Of a stretch of 64,000 nucleotides of DNA, positions 42,335 to 53,631 are shown in pieces. Source of the stretch: Nothopassalora personata (taxonomy: Eukaryota > Ascomycota > Dothideomycetes > Mycosphaerellales > Mycosphaerellaceae); the NCBI GenBank assembly GCA_033816765.1, contig CM066290.1:806001-870000 (forward strand). The letters are read 5' to 3'. Position numbers and translations under genes: made by a program. Each line of letters opens with the position of its first letter. The first letter of the stretch is position 1. Under the pieces are notes generated by a model. It was not told the DNA's origin. It searched no databases and was given only the letters and a program-made list of their open reading frames with translations.

Positions 42335-42918
42335 GGCCGCGTGCCGGGTGCTGCCGTCAATGTACCAATTGGCGCGAAAGCTCGAGCTGGGAATACAGTA
42401 TTTACAAGGGGGAAACGTGTTTCCAGGGCTGATATCACATCACATGCACCGGATCTCGCCTGCAGTGTAGGACCGGCTGATGACCACCAGAGGCAGAAAA
42501 TCGCTCATACAAAACCGCTCTTATCCGTCGGAATCATCCCCTTTTGTGCTAGCCGCCGACCATCTCGCTTTCCGCTTCCAACCACCCACCACTGCCGCGA
42601 TGATCATTACTGCAATACCGCACCCACGCGCTCTTCCACCAGTCGGCGTCTCCGCTTCCAACAGCTGCCTTTGTCACAGATTCATTGTGATTGTATCGTG
42701 ACATTGCACGTGGTAATGAGGCCTCGTCCACGTGCGTGCCACGGCGAAGCTAATCTCACTCTTCAGCTGTTTTCCATGCGCGGTATGTATGGTATGGTAT
42801 ATAGAGCTAGCCTGCCCTACATTTCGCATCCCTTGCTTCCTCTTTCGTATCCCCTGGTCTGTGGTCGTTGCACTTGTCTTTTCTTGCCCCCTATTGCGCT
42901 ACTCGACCCCTCGGCAAG
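42335..42918. promoter_or_regulatory. Divergent promoter region, sulfatase / P-type ATPase
   Basis: 584 bp between opposite starts. It includes a tatggtatggtatatagag stretch at about 42786-42806 that may act as a TATA element for the ATPase. Open frames inside are unconvincing. Confidence 0.45.
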
Positions 42919-45900
42919 ATGGACGAGTCGATGGAAAAATTGCCCAAGGCTCAGACGCTCGCCGCCGGTGAGCTTGAGCGCACCACGACCGGCGACAGAG
43001 GTCGCGTCACCTATGCCACCGATGCTCGCCCTCGTCGCACCAGCACAGATCGATTCGGAAGGAGCGTCAGCCATGCACGGTCAAGATCTCGGGATTCGTC
43101 AATGTCCGTCAGGACAGCTCGCAGGAGCATTGACCCCAGCCTCGCCCTTCCGCCACAATTCAGGACCCTTTCATTCGGTATCGACGAGGCCAACAGGAAG
43201 AGCTTCGCCAAGGACGAGAAGCCCATCGCAAGCAAGAAGAAGAGCAAGAAGAGCAAAAAGGACTCAGCGCAGCTCGAACTTGGCAGCGTTGACTATCACA
43301 AGCTTACCACTGATGCCCTGATACAAAGCTTCTCGACATCCCAAGGCCATGGACTCTCGGCATCACAAGCCGCTCAGAAGATCAAGGAGATTGGCCGAAA
43401 TGTGCCAACGCCGCCTCCGTCCCGATGGCTCCAACAGACAATTGGCTACTTATTTGGCGGGTTTGGGACAATTCTCTTCGTCGCCAGTATCCTGGTCTTC
43501 GTCTCGTGGAAACCACTAGGTACGTACAGATGGGTAGCATACATTCCCTTCCGCAGGAGCTGCTACTTGCGCGTTGCAACTAGCTTTCCGCAGCAGAGCT
43601 AACATTTTACCTGACAGGCGAGCCCAACCCGGCTGTAGCAAATCTCGCGCTTGCCATTGTGCTAGCCATCGTCTGGGTCATCCAAGCAGCCTTCTCCTTC
43701 TGGCAAGACTTCTCGAGCTCAAGAGTAATGGCTTCCATTACACAAATGCTACCTGAAGAGTGTATCGTCATCCGCGATGGCTCACAGCAACGAGTTGACG
43801 GCCGCGATGTTGTACCTGGAGATATCCTTCGCATCACGATTGGCAACAAGCTCCCTGCTGACGTTCGTTTCCTCGAGGTCTCGTCAGATGCCAGATTCGA
43901 CCGGAGCATCCTCACCGGAGAGCCAGCTCCGTTGCTTGGTTCCGTGGAGTCGACGGACGACAATTATCTCGAGACTGCAAATATCGGTCTCGCAGGAACA
44001 CATTGTGTCTCTGGTAGCGCTTGGGGACTCATTCTCGAGACCGGCGACCGCACAGTTTTTGGTCGCATCGCCAAGTTGACGAGCACACCGAAGGTTGGCA
44101 TGTCGCCATTGCAAAGAGAAATCCTCTACTTCGTCTTGCTCATTGTCGGCATCATGGTGACGATGGTCGTCATCGTCATTGCGCTCTGGGCTGGCTGGCT
44201 GCGACAAGACCATCACGACTGGATCTCCGTTTCGGCGCTCATCGTGAGCTGCGTCAGCGTGGCAGTGGCCTTTATCCCAGAAGGTCTTCCGATCGCGGTC
44301 ACGGCTAGTCTGACCATCACAGCGAACATCATGCGGCAGAACAAGATTCTCTGTAAGAGCTTGAAGACTGTGGAAACGCTCGGCGCTGTCAATGTCATTT
44401 GCTCGGACAAGACTGGTACTCTTACTCGCAACCAGATGTCGGTCACGGACTTCCTGGTCGGAAAGACTGCTTTTGCAGCCGTTGACGCAGAACAGCGGTA
44501 TAAGGACAGCGAGGGCATCAGACAGCTGGCGAACATGAGTGCTGTCTGTAACGAAGCAGAGTTTGACGCGTCGACACTCGACAAGCCGATTATCGATCGA
44601 AAGGTCAACGGTGACGCCACGGATTCTGCTATCCTGCGCTTTGCTGAGTCGATGCAGAAGGTGCGCGACTTGCGAAGTGACTGGCGTTCGATTTTCAAAG
44701 TGGCTTTCAACAGTAAGAACAAATTCGCCATCAACGTCGCTGTCTCCGAAACATCAGAGAAGTTCGACAACGCTCTGCTCATGATTAAAGGAGCGCCAGA
44801 CATTCTCCTCCCGCGATGCACTTCGTACATCGATCTTGATGGCTCCACAAAGCCAATGACGGAGTCAGACTACCGCACACTGGAAGGGATGAAAGACTTT
44901 TGGTCGTCTCAAGGCAAGCGGGTTATCCTGCTGGCCGGGCAGCCTTTAGAGAAGCTCACTTTCGACCCTATTGAGCAGCCTAGAGAGTACGAACGGGAGA
45001 TCCTGGGACGGGCTGGACACGATCTCGCTCTTGCCGGACTGGTCGGCATCGTTGATCCTCCACGCCCAGAAATCCCTGAGGTCGTCAGCACTCTTCGCGG
45101 AGCTGGTGTCCGGGTTTTCATGGTTACTGGCGACTTCAAGCTCACCGCTCAGGCCATCGCTGCGGAGTGTGGTATCATCACTTCGACCCCAAAGAAGGTC
45201 AACGATGTCACTCATCTGGCATTTGAGAATGATTACCTAGAAAGCGCCGACATAGTCGATTCCCGGTCAAATTCGTCCGATGATTCCCAGCCTTACCTTC
45301 GCAAGAGTATTGTGCTCAGCGGCGCAGATGTCGAGACTCTCGATGAAAGCATGTGGGACAAGCTTGCCCGCTACGAAGAGATTGTCTTTGCGCGGACGAC
45401 GCCAGAGCACAAGCTCAAGATCGTGAAGGAGTTCCAGAGCCGCGAGCTGACCGTCGGTATGACTGGCGATGGCGTGAACGATGCACCTTCGCTCAAGGAA
45501 GCCGACATTGGCATTGCCATGGGGTCTGGGTCCGACATTGCTATCGAAGCCGCCGACATGGTCCTTCTCGACTCTTTCGCCGCCATCATCGAGGCTGTCA
45601 AGTATGGACGTGTGGTCTACGATAACCTAAAGAAGACGATCACGTACCTGCTCCCCGCTGGTTCCTTCTCCGAATTCTGGCCTGTCATGACGAACGTAGC
45701 CTTCGGTTTGCCGCAGATCCTGAGCAGCTTCCTCATGATCATCATCTGTTGCTTCACAGATTGTGCCGCTGCGACCGCGCTAGCTTATGAGAAGCCTGAG
45801 GCGGATGTCCTCACCAGACCACCACGAAACGCTAAGAAGGATCGTCTGGTCAACTGGAAGCTCATCCTTCAGGCCTACGGCTTCATTGGCATCCTCGAGA

Positions 45901-46346
45901 CCGTCTGCTCCTTCGCAATGGCTTACTGGTACGCGGAACGCCGCGGGACCCCATTCTCCTTGCTTTGGTTTGGCTTCGGAAGCGTCCCAGAAGGAATGAC
46001 CGAAGCACGGTACCAGCATATCCTCAACACAGCTAGCTCCATCTACTTTGTGAACCTGGTAGTCATGCAATGGTTCGTCCTGTTTGCGGTACGGACAAGG
46101 CGCCTATCGATACTCCAACACAGCATGAACTGGCTTTTGCTGCCGGCGATCTGCTTCGCGCTGGTGTTTGCCATCTTCTGGCTATATGTTCCGGCCTTTC
46201 ACGATCCGCTGTCAACGACGACGGTGCCCGTTGCCTACTGGTTCCTGCCCATGGCATTTGGCATGGCCATTCTGCTGTTGGATGAGGCCAGGAAATTCTT
46301 CGTTCGGCGATATCCCCAAGGTTTCCTGGCTAGGATTGCTTGGTAG
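42919..46346 (+). CDS. P-type cation ATPase, type II (Na/K-ATPase alpha-like)
   Basis: Exons 42919-43519 and 43618-46346 (98-nt intron, GTACGT...CTGACAG) encode 1109 residues. This membrane pump has a long basic N-terminus with a KKKSKKSKK run, M1-M2 (GTILFVASILVFVSW; LAIVLAIVWVIQAAFSFW), an actuator domain with SILTGEPAPL, M4 with FIPEGLPIAVTASLT, the phosphorylated Asp in CSDKTGTLTRNQ, nucleotide-binding KGAPDILLPRC, hinge MTGDGVNDAPSLKEADIGIA, and six C-terminal spans. Sequence around LETANIGLAGTHCVSG and the C-terminal membrane half resemble Na,K/H,K-ATPase alpha (type IIC) more than SERCA or Ena pumps. The ion is not determinable here. The actuator motif is TGEP instead of TGES. Confidence 0.93.
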
Positions 46347-46990
46347 TCGCGAGCGGTCTTTGTGTAGACGGCATGGAATTTCGGTAGATGACTGCCACGA
46401 CACGATCCAGTGGCTTCTTTAGCGAGGTGTTGGGGGGCATACATTAGCATTATCATGCTAGAGAAACATTGTGTGATTTTCTCTATTCCCCTTCCCAGAA
46501 CTTTTCTATGCTCTCATTCCTCGCCAGTTCCGGATGACATTGCGACGCGTTCGCAGAGTGGCGAGAGTGATACCTCCGTGATTGTCGACTTTGGTGGCAT
46601 GATGTAGAGTCGAAAGACATTGTTTGATAATGGCAAACATCCAGGAGGACTATACAGTATTTCCGCGCTGCGATGCACAGATAGATAGACGATCAATTCG
46701 CAGAATTCTCTACTCGTAATAAGCAGCCAAGCAGTATCCCCCCCGCACAACGTTAAAGCCTAAGTCTCGGCCGATTCTCTCCATTGGCAAGATCCACGTC
46801 TCTAGAGACTCTGACCACTGATGGACCACCGGAAACACTACGAGAGGCTGGCTCGAGCAGCCGCGGCCTTGGGCTGCGGCAGCTCGAGCAGGTGGTATGG
46901 TATACTCTTTGACATTCTGTCGTCTTCCTTACCTCTAACGTCAATACCCAGACTCTCATTGTTGTTGTTGTTGTTGTTGCCGCCACCACC
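46347..46990. other. Intergenic, upstream of the acyl-CoA ligase
   Basis: Includes an imperfect 14-bp inverted repeat (46851-46864 / 46876-46889) and a (TTG)n run at about 46959-46979 immediately before the start codon. Confidence 0.55.
46851..46889. promoter_or_regulatory. Imperfect 14-bp inverted repeat
   Basis: gctcgagcagccgc (46851-46864) and gcggcagctcgagc (46876-46889) are inverted copies with one mismatch and an 11-bp spacer, about 100 bp before the acyl-CoA ligase start. It could be a dimeric transcription-factor site or an mRNA hairpin. Confidence 0.5.
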
Positions 46991-48757
46991 ATGCCCTTCA
47001 CACCTCCATCATGGGTTCCTCCTCTTCCCAATATCCCAGACTCCATCTCCATCGAACGCTTCATGTTCGACGAAAACTACGGCCGCTTCCCGCTCGGTTA
47101 CTCCCAACCTCCATTCTCCTGCGCTCTGACCGGTAGAAAGTTTTCCGCTTTGGAGTTGAAGGAGCGCGTCGACTATCTCTCGCGGGCACTGTGCAAAGAA
47201 TTCGGGTTTCAGCCTAATCAGGGAAGCGCGTGGGACAAAGTCATCGCCATCTTTAGCTTGAACACGATCGACTACTTGACTCTAGCTTGGGCGGTGCATA
47301 GAATTGGAGGCATTTTGACCTGCGTCAATGCGGCGTACAATGCGAGTGAGTTGGAGTACCAGCTGAACGATTCTGGCGCCAAGGCCATCTTCACGTGCTT
47401 GCCATTGTTGCAGACGGCCAAGGATGGGGTGCAGAAAAGCAAGATGAAGGCGGCCAAGATTTACATTATGCCTTTGGCCGAGGCCGTGACTGGTGGAGCA
47501 TCTGCACCGGACAGCAAGACGATCGAGAACCTTGTAGATCTGGGAAAGACGCTGGACAGAATCGAGCCGAGTGACGCGAGCTGGAAACGAGGAGAGGGCA
47601 AGGAACGATGTGCCTTCCTGTGCTATAGCAGTGGCACGAGCGGATTGCCAAAGGGCGTGATGATCAGCCATTACAACGTCATCGCAAACACATTACAGAT
47701 GACAGCCCACGAAAGACCGAGCCGAGACGCGATCATGAAGCAAGAAAACGACCAACATTACACCGAAATGTGTCTCGGACTCCTGCCCATGTCCCACATC
47801 TACGGACTCATCGTCATTGCGCACGTTGGCCCTTACCGCGGCGACGGAGTCGTGGTACTCCCCAAATACGACTTCAAATGGCTCCTGCAATCGATTCAGG
47901 ACTACAACATTAACATGCTGTACCTCGTCCCGCCGATGATCATCCACATCACCAAAGCAAAGGAGATCTGCAAGCAATACGACCTCTCCTCCGTCCGCGC
48001 AGCATTCACAGGCGCAGCACCGTTAGGACAGGAAACTGCCAACGACCTCGCCAGGATGTATCCCAAATGGGCTGTGCGTCAAGGCTATGGTCTTACAGAG
48101 ACCTCCACAGTCGTCTGCGCTACCGTGCCCGAAGACATCTGGTTCGGCAGCTCCGGCTCCCTCTTACCCGGCATCACCGCCAAACTCCTCACGACCGAAG
48201 GCAACGAAATCACAGGCTACGATCAGCCCGGCGAGCTCTGCGTGAAGTCTCCAGCAGTGGTGTTGGGCTACCTGAACAACATCAAAGCCACCAAGGAAAC
48301 TTTTGTCGAATTCTCCGATGGCCGCTATATGCGCACCGGCGACGAAGCCGTAATCTCCAAATCCCCCAACGGACACGAACACGTCTTCATCACGGATCGG
48401 ATCAAGGAACTCATCAAAGTCAAAGGACACCAAGTCGCGCCTGCCGAGCTCGAGGCGCATCTCCTAACGCATCCCGCCGTGAACGATTGCGTGGTGATTG
48501 GAATTCCGAGCGATCGTGAAGGAGAGGTGCCGAAGGCGTTTGTGGTGAAGAATCCTGCCAGCACCGGTGGCAAGAGTGATGAGGAGTTGGGGAAGAGTAT
48601 TGAGAAGTATGTGACGGATCATAAGAGTAGTTACAAAGCGTTGAAGGGTGGAGTGGAGTTTATTGAGGCTGTGCCCAAGAGTCCCAGTGGGAAGATTTTG
48701 AGGAGGTTGATGAGGGATAAGGAGAGGGAGAAGATGAAGAAGGCGTCGAAGTTGTAG
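46991..48757 (+). CDS. Peroxisomal acyl-CoA synthetase (4-coumarate-CoA ligase-like)
   Basis: 588-residue member of the ANL (AMP-forming) superfamily, which activates a carboxylic acid with ATP and joins it to CoA. The P-loop CYSSGTSGLPKGVMISHYN lies near residue 212, followed by the A4-like QGYGLTETSTVV, GELCVKSPAVVLGYL, the adenylate-binding MRTGDEAVI, the hinge ITDRIKELIKVKGHQVAP and the catalytic Lys in PKSPSGKILRRL. The protein ends KKASKL, a canonical C-terminal SKL peroxisomal targeting signal, so it probably feeds fatty or aryl acids into beta-oxidation. The start has a strong context (caccaccatgcc). Confidence 0.94.
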   Translation: MPFTPPSWVPPLPNIPDSISIERFMFDENYGRFPLGYSQPPFSCALTGRKFSALELKERVDYLSRALCKEFGFQPNQGSAWDKVIAIFSLNTIDYLTLAWAVHRIGGILTCVNAAYNASELEYQLNDSGAKAIFTCLPLLQTAKDGVQKSKMKAAKIYIMPLAEAVTGGASAPDSKTIENLVDLGKTLDRIEPSDASWKRGEGKERCAFLCYSSGTSGLPKGVMISHYNVIANTLQMTAHERPSRDAIMKQENDQHYTEMCLGLLPMSHIYGLIVIAHVGPYRGDGVVVLPKYDFKWLLQSIQDYNINMLYLVPPMIIHITKAKEICKQYDLSSVRAAFTGAAPLGQETANDLARMYPKWAVRQGYGLTETSTVVCATVPEDIWFGSSGSLLPGITAKLLTTEGNEITGYDQPGELCVKSPAVVLGYLNNIKATKETFVEFSDGRYMRTGDEAVISKSPNGHEHVFITDRIKELIKVKGHQVAPAELEAHLLTHPAVNDCVVIGIPSDREGEVPKAFVVKNPASTGGKSDEELGKSIEKYVTDHKSSYKALKGGVEFIEAVPKSPSGKILRRLMRDKEREKMKKASKL

Positions 48758-49344
48758 ATGTGGTGCATTTTGGCGGTCATCTTGTTCCGAAGATATGAGC
48801 GTTTTGTGGGGGGGGGGGGGGGGGGTTTAGATGTGATCTGTGTATAGTGGCGATCAGATGTATATAGCAATGTCCAGAACCTCGTTTATCTGCCAGGTCT
48901 CTAAGGTACAGAGTCGGGAACCGGTCTATGCCTTGTCGGAGAGCCGGTACATTTCGCAAACATGTCGCCGAGACGAAATCTGTTGCGTGCATAGATTTGT
49001 TTCAAACAGTCATGTTTCAGGTACGAAAACACGGCAGGATGAGCCGTGGAACTACAACGCGCGCAGAAGGGAACGCGAGAGGGAGCCGAGGACCGTTGCG
49101 ATCAATGCCACCAAGCAACCTACCACCCGTATAGATGCGAAGACCATCCTCATCATGACAGCTTTCAATACACATCGATATTGGCAGTCTTTGCGCTAGA
49201 AAATCATGCCGGCGCTGGCTGGCCATTATTCTGATCTCGGAGTTGTCCTAGCATATCTTCTCTCGATCAGCACATTCCAAGTCGGCAGAATCGGTGGCGC
49301 CTGCAGCACCAACAGAATCGGTATCGCCACCACTCCGACGTCCC
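48758..49344. other. Intergenic with an 18-base G run
   Basis: G18 at 48808-48825, about 50 bp after the acyl-CoA ligase stop. Nothing else recognised. Confidence 0.6.
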
Positions 49345-49963
49345 ATGGACGACGCGCCTGGATATGGTAGCAAGCCGTTCTCCGAGGACGAGTTGCCGTA
49401 CAGGTTCCCGACTCTGAACATTGCCAACCTCGAGACCATGGCTCCGCACAACGATAGAGGTGCGGGCCACGCGGCCTTCGCCACGATGTTCCGGAGTCGA
49501 AACCTTTCGCTGGAGAACCCCTACTTCCTCGCCACGCACGGAGTCGTCTACCGGCTGCTCTGGCGTGAAGATGTAGGAGTCAGCAGCACAGTATGTTCAA
49601 TGCTGGTGTTAAGGGTCCTTCAGCCCGATACGGCGATGGACGAGCTTCTTTTGGGCGACTTTCAAGATGTTTTCCCCGAGCAGGGTCTTTTGAGCCATGT
49701 CTTCCGCTTGGACGGACCTTTTCCAGAAATAATTAGCGGCAAAGCTTGGAATGGTGATCCAGATGTGACCGTTGGTTCATGAAGGACCGCATTGGACGGA
49801 TGGCATGTTTGCGAGGGCGTGGGAGGATTGGAGTGCCTTTTATCCCAGCGAGGAGTTCGACGGCATGCGTGCGCGGGATTCCAGTTTTTTCTTCAAGGTG
49901 GTGTACTTAACCACGAGAGGGCATGTAGAGTCGGCACGTAGCATAGCGGTATCAACGGTTTGA
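49345..49963 (+). pseudogene. Hypothetical gene with a single frameshift
   Basis: From the ATG at 49345 (MDDAPGYGSKPFSEDELPY) the frame reads like a real globular protein (ENPYFLATHGVVYRLLWRED, GDFQDVFPEQGLLSHVFRL) until GKAWNGDPDVT near 49768. There one extra base shifts it, giving a stop within three codons. The next frame continues VHEGPHWTDGMFARAWEDWS and FDGMRARDSSFFFKVVYLTT to a stop at 49963. A single indel would restore about 205 residues. I do not recognise the family. It is either a recent pseudogene or has a sequence error. Confidence 0.5.
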
Positions 49964-50356
49964 TGATGTTGTGGCGGTGTTGATGTCGGAGGCAGCCGTG
50001 AAAGTAATCCTTGTTCTGTAGCCAAGACCCTGCGTCACTTCTTTCAGGGCTCTGGCTCAGGGCTGGCAGCTGCGCGTATGATTTGTGGCTTGGCGGTTTG
50101 CTGGGAAACAAGAAGAGCGCAGGTGGGAAACCAGGAAAGCCGCGCAAGCAAATCGTTTCACGGTGCCATATCTCAATCAGCTCCGCGGCGACTACTGTAC
50201 AGCCACTCGTCCGCCATACGAAACACGTGTCAGCTCGTCCAGCCTTTGCCCCTCACCGACAACTCCCAATGCCGCTGCCTTGAGGCTCAATATCTCGAGT
50301 GAGAAACGCATGAAACGCATGCCATCACCTACGACCACCCATACCACGGACTCAAC
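49964..50356. other. Intergenic, no gene seen
   Basis: Promoter region of the prenyltransferase. Nothing recognised. Confidence 0.4.
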
Positions 50357-51475
50357 ATGTCAGTCACACACGGAACGCATATGCGAAAGTGGCTCCTCTC
50401 CTTACCGCCCGTCGAATACATGATTCAATGTCTACGCGAAACATTGATAGGCGCACTGCAGTGCGGTCCCATCCCCGAGCATGTTGCCTTTGTCATGGAT
50501 GGCAACAGGAGATGGGCGCGGAAGTCCAAGGTGGAGACGGTGGAGGGTCACAACATGGGCTTTGAGGCATTGGCTAGGATCCTCGAGGTCTGTTATAAGA
50601 GCGGCGTGCGAGTCGTCACCATCTATGCCTTCTCCATCGAGAACTTCAAGCGCTCCAAGTACGAGGTTGACGCGCTGATGGACATGGCCAAGACGAGGAT
50701 CGTCCAGCTGTCCGAGCATGGAGCGTTGCTCGATCAGTACGGCGCGAGTGTGAGGGTGCTGGGAGACAGAAGCCTGATGAGGCAGGATGTGCTGGACCAG
50801 ATCGATCGCGCCGTGGACATGACGAAGCACAACGACGCCGCAGTCCTCAATGTCTGCTTCCCATACACAAGTCGAGAGGAAATTACCCACAGTGTAAGGG
50901 AGACGGTGCGCGACTTCACGAAACCGCCCGCCAGGCCAGCTTTGAAGCGGCCTTTTAGCGAAACGCACATTCAGCGGAATATTCTCAGCCGGCAACTACC
51001 TTCGGTCGCCGAAGAAGATCAGCGGCCCAGTGGATACCTGCCATTCTCGCAATCAAGGTCAGACGAGAACCCCATCCCATCCGACAGCGACTCTGCCATC
51101 TCAGAACAGGACCTCGAAGCTTCGTCAAACCTGCAACCCACTTCATCACGCACGAGCCACTCACCTTCACCAGTCTTGAAGCCCACTGCGCGGCCGAGCG
51201 ATCTGCCCGACCCGGAGGAGATCACGCAAGCGACGCTGACCAAAAACTCTTACACTTTCGACGCGCCACCCTTGGACCTCCTCATCCGAACCTCAGGCGT
51301 TGCACGCTTGTCGGATTTCATGCTTTGGCAATGCCACGAGAATACCGAAATCCGCTTCCTGGATTGTTTATGGCCAGAGTTTGATCTATGGCACTTCCTG
51401 CCCGTTCTGGTCGAGTGGCAGTGGCGACAGAAAAAGCTCGCGCAAGAGGGCAAGCTTCACTTGAAGACGGCATGA
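50357..51475 (+). CDS. Cis-prenyltransferase (dehydrodolichyl diphosphate synthase)
   Basis: 372 residues. The enzyme extends farnesyl diphosphate with isopentenyl diphosphate in cis to make the dolichol backbone used for protein glycosylation at the ER. Conserved regions are PEHVAFVMDGNRRWARK near residue 45 (substrate-binding Asp), GHNMGFEALARILEVC, VVTIYAFSIENFKRS, LNVCFPYTSREEI, and the C-terminal LLIRTSGVARLSDFMLWQC and FLDCLWPEFDLW. A Ser/Pro-rich insertion of about 110 residues (roughly 195-305) splits the last two conserved blocks, as in Rer2/Srt1 relatives of filamentous fungi. It is the last intact gene before the repeat block. Confidence 0.95.
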   Translation: MSVTHGTHMRKWLLSLPPVEYMIQCLRETLIGALQCGPIPEHVAFVMDGNRRWARKSKVETVEGHNMGFEALARILEVCYKSGVRVVTIYAFSIENFKRSKYEVDALMDMAKTRIVQLSEHGALLDQYGASVRVLGDRSLMRQDVLDQIDRAVDMTKHNDAAVLNVCFPYTSREEITHSVRETVRDFTKPPARPALKRPFSETHIQRNILSRQLPSVAEEDQRPSGYLPFSQSRSDENPIPSDSDSAISEQDLEASSNLQPTSSRTSHSPSPVLKPTARPSDLPDPEEITQATLTKNSYTFDAPPLDLLIRTSGVARLSDFMLWQCHENTEIRFLDCLWPEFDLWHFLPVLVEWQWRQKKLAQEGKLHLKTA

Positions 51476-51795
51476 GCATATAGCGGCTCCTTCTATCATG
51501 CAGCATTCTTTTCAGCGAGCCGGCGGAGTTTCTTGAGCATGACTGTTTTGCATAGATGGATGATACCCTTCTGTAGTCTTTTTACCTAGAGTCCTCACCC
51601 GATAGGCATTACCGACCTGACTCAACCCCTCAGATCCAGCCGTAAAGCTGCGCTTCATTCTCCGAGCATCGCGGACATAGCAGCCCCATACACGCATGCA
51701 CGGACCAGCGGAGTCTCGGAACTAGCACTTGCCCTCTGACCTCTTACCGCAGCTGGTCAGCGTCCCCCTAGCATTAGCCGTAGACACGTAGTACA
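51476..51795. other. Boundary between genes and repeats
   Basis: Non-coding; composition still gene-like until about 51780, where RIP-mutated sequence begins. Confidence 0.5.
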
Positions 51796-51797
51796 GT

Positions 51798-51845
51798 CTA
51801 ACGTGTTTGATAAGCATGTGAATCAGATAGGCATGTGCATCAACT
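51798..51845 (+). repeat. Left terminal inverted repeat of the Fot1-like element
   Basis: Inverted copy of 53584-53631. The two differ at four internal positions, all C/T or G/A. Confidence 0.85.
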
Positions 51846-53583
51846 TTACGAGGTGGATAACTTTGATTCTTGATATCTTATGCTATAGGTGTTAGAACTA
51901 CCTCAAAGATGGATCAATTAAATGCTCAGAAGTTACTCTATCTAATAGACAACCCCTTGAGTTGTGTCCTTGTATACCACACTTGCTACAGGTTGGTTTA
52001 GCTCTTGGCTGTTTCTCAATCTGACTAACTAACTCCATTACTATTTAAGCCTATGACTAAGCCATGTCTCTAGCAGCCAATTCATTAGTGTTAAGTCCAA
52101 GAGTAAGCTTGATTTTCTTCCTTAGTGCCCTATAAGACTGTAATTCTTTAATTATAGTCTTTATATTGGTTTTTTCAGCCTAGAGTAATGTTATAGCAGC
52201 CTATGACCTTTTGAACCCTCTTAACAACCTGTCCACTGCCTCAAGGATTGAAGTTGGTGAGCTATTCTAATGATTCACAACCCTAGCCTTAATCTTACTT
52301 GTTTGCCTCTTAATCTGCCTTAGATTCTAAGGGGTATTCTACGTGTCTAATAAACAAGGTGGTAGTAGAGTTAGTGTTTTGTAACGCAGTATTAGCTTAG
52401 ACAACATAGCCTCTGGATCTAATAGCAATAAACCTAAGCCTCTAAAGGCTGCCTTAATGTTCTAAGAAGTAAATGCAGCCTTATAGGCAGGCCTAAGTTG
52501 TAGTAAGAAGTCTTCCTTAATTAAGAAGTAATATCTAACTATGCTAAGCCTTTAGATTCTAGCTAAATATGCCTTCTTTAATAGACTAAAACAGCCAACA
52601 TCTAAAGGCTATAATAAATAAGAAGAGTGTGCAGGCATATAGAGGGTAATAATGCCTTGTTCCTTATAGAATAACTTAAACTCTAGTGTTATATAGCTGT
52701 TATGGCTATCTAGAATTAAGAGCCTCTTCTAACTAATAGTTCTATACTTAGTATAGTTATTAAAGTGCTAAATCTATGCTATTCTATGGTTATAGGAAGT
52801 CTAGCCTTTAGGACTAACTCTAAGCCTCTAGTTTGTTAGTAGGTGTTTAAACTAGGCTCTGTTTATTTCCTTGCTAGAGAAGATAATATATAGAGGCACT
52901 AACTAGCCTTCTGCATTAACACAGGCAATAACAGTATGCCACTGCGTTAAATTAGAAACCAAGGCCTTAGGTCGTTACCTACGCTCTATAGCAGTTACAA
53001 CCCTAGTATTCTTACTATGTCCAAGCCTAAATCCACTCTCGTTAAAGTTGTAAATGTCGTGTTGTGTAATTCCATAGAAGGCTATTATGTTGTAAACGAG
53101 CCTAAACTACTCTAAGATAACCTCTAGGTCCTTATTCTTTGCCCTTTAGCTTAATAACCTCCGTAATAGCCTTGTTTCTAAGCCTAGATAACGATTAACA
53201 AAGTTATAAGCCTATCTTTAGCTAACTTCTTGTCCATTCCGTGCCTTAGTTATTGAGGACGCCCAGCTTCTAATTACAGCCTATATTAGCGAGTAACTAC
53301 GTGAATCTAGGTCTAGAATCTTCTAATAAACTACCTCCTCTTTAACCGGAGTTAAGGCTCTGTTCGTTAGCGGTGTACTAGTCTTTAGAGCCGTACTATA
53401 GAGTCTACGGTTAACGGTAGAATATTTAACTCCGTAGGCGGCTATAGCGCGTCGTACGCTTAGAAAACGACCTGACAGGTAATCGCGAACAGCAGTCTAA
53501 ATACACTCTTCGTTTAGAGGTGCTATCGCGTAGAATAGTGGAATAATGGACGCGTTTAGTAGTGGTGGTAGATACGAGATAGA

Positions 53584-53631
53584 AGTTAATACACATGCCT
53601 ATCTAATTCACATGCTTATTAAACACGTTAG
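53584..53631 (-). repeat. Right terminal inverted repeat of the Fot1-like element
   Basis: Inverted partner of 51798-51845. Confidence 0.85.

Noticed and set aside
42212..43321. 369-residue plus-strand open frame
   Set aside because: Overlaps the sulfatase start, promoter and ATPase exon 1 in another frame; Arg/Ser/Pro-rich composition typical of a shadow.
49581..49620. Possible 33-nt intron GTATGT...TTCAG in the frameshifted gene
   Set aside because: Shorter than any supported intron here, in phase either way, and does not repair the frameshift.
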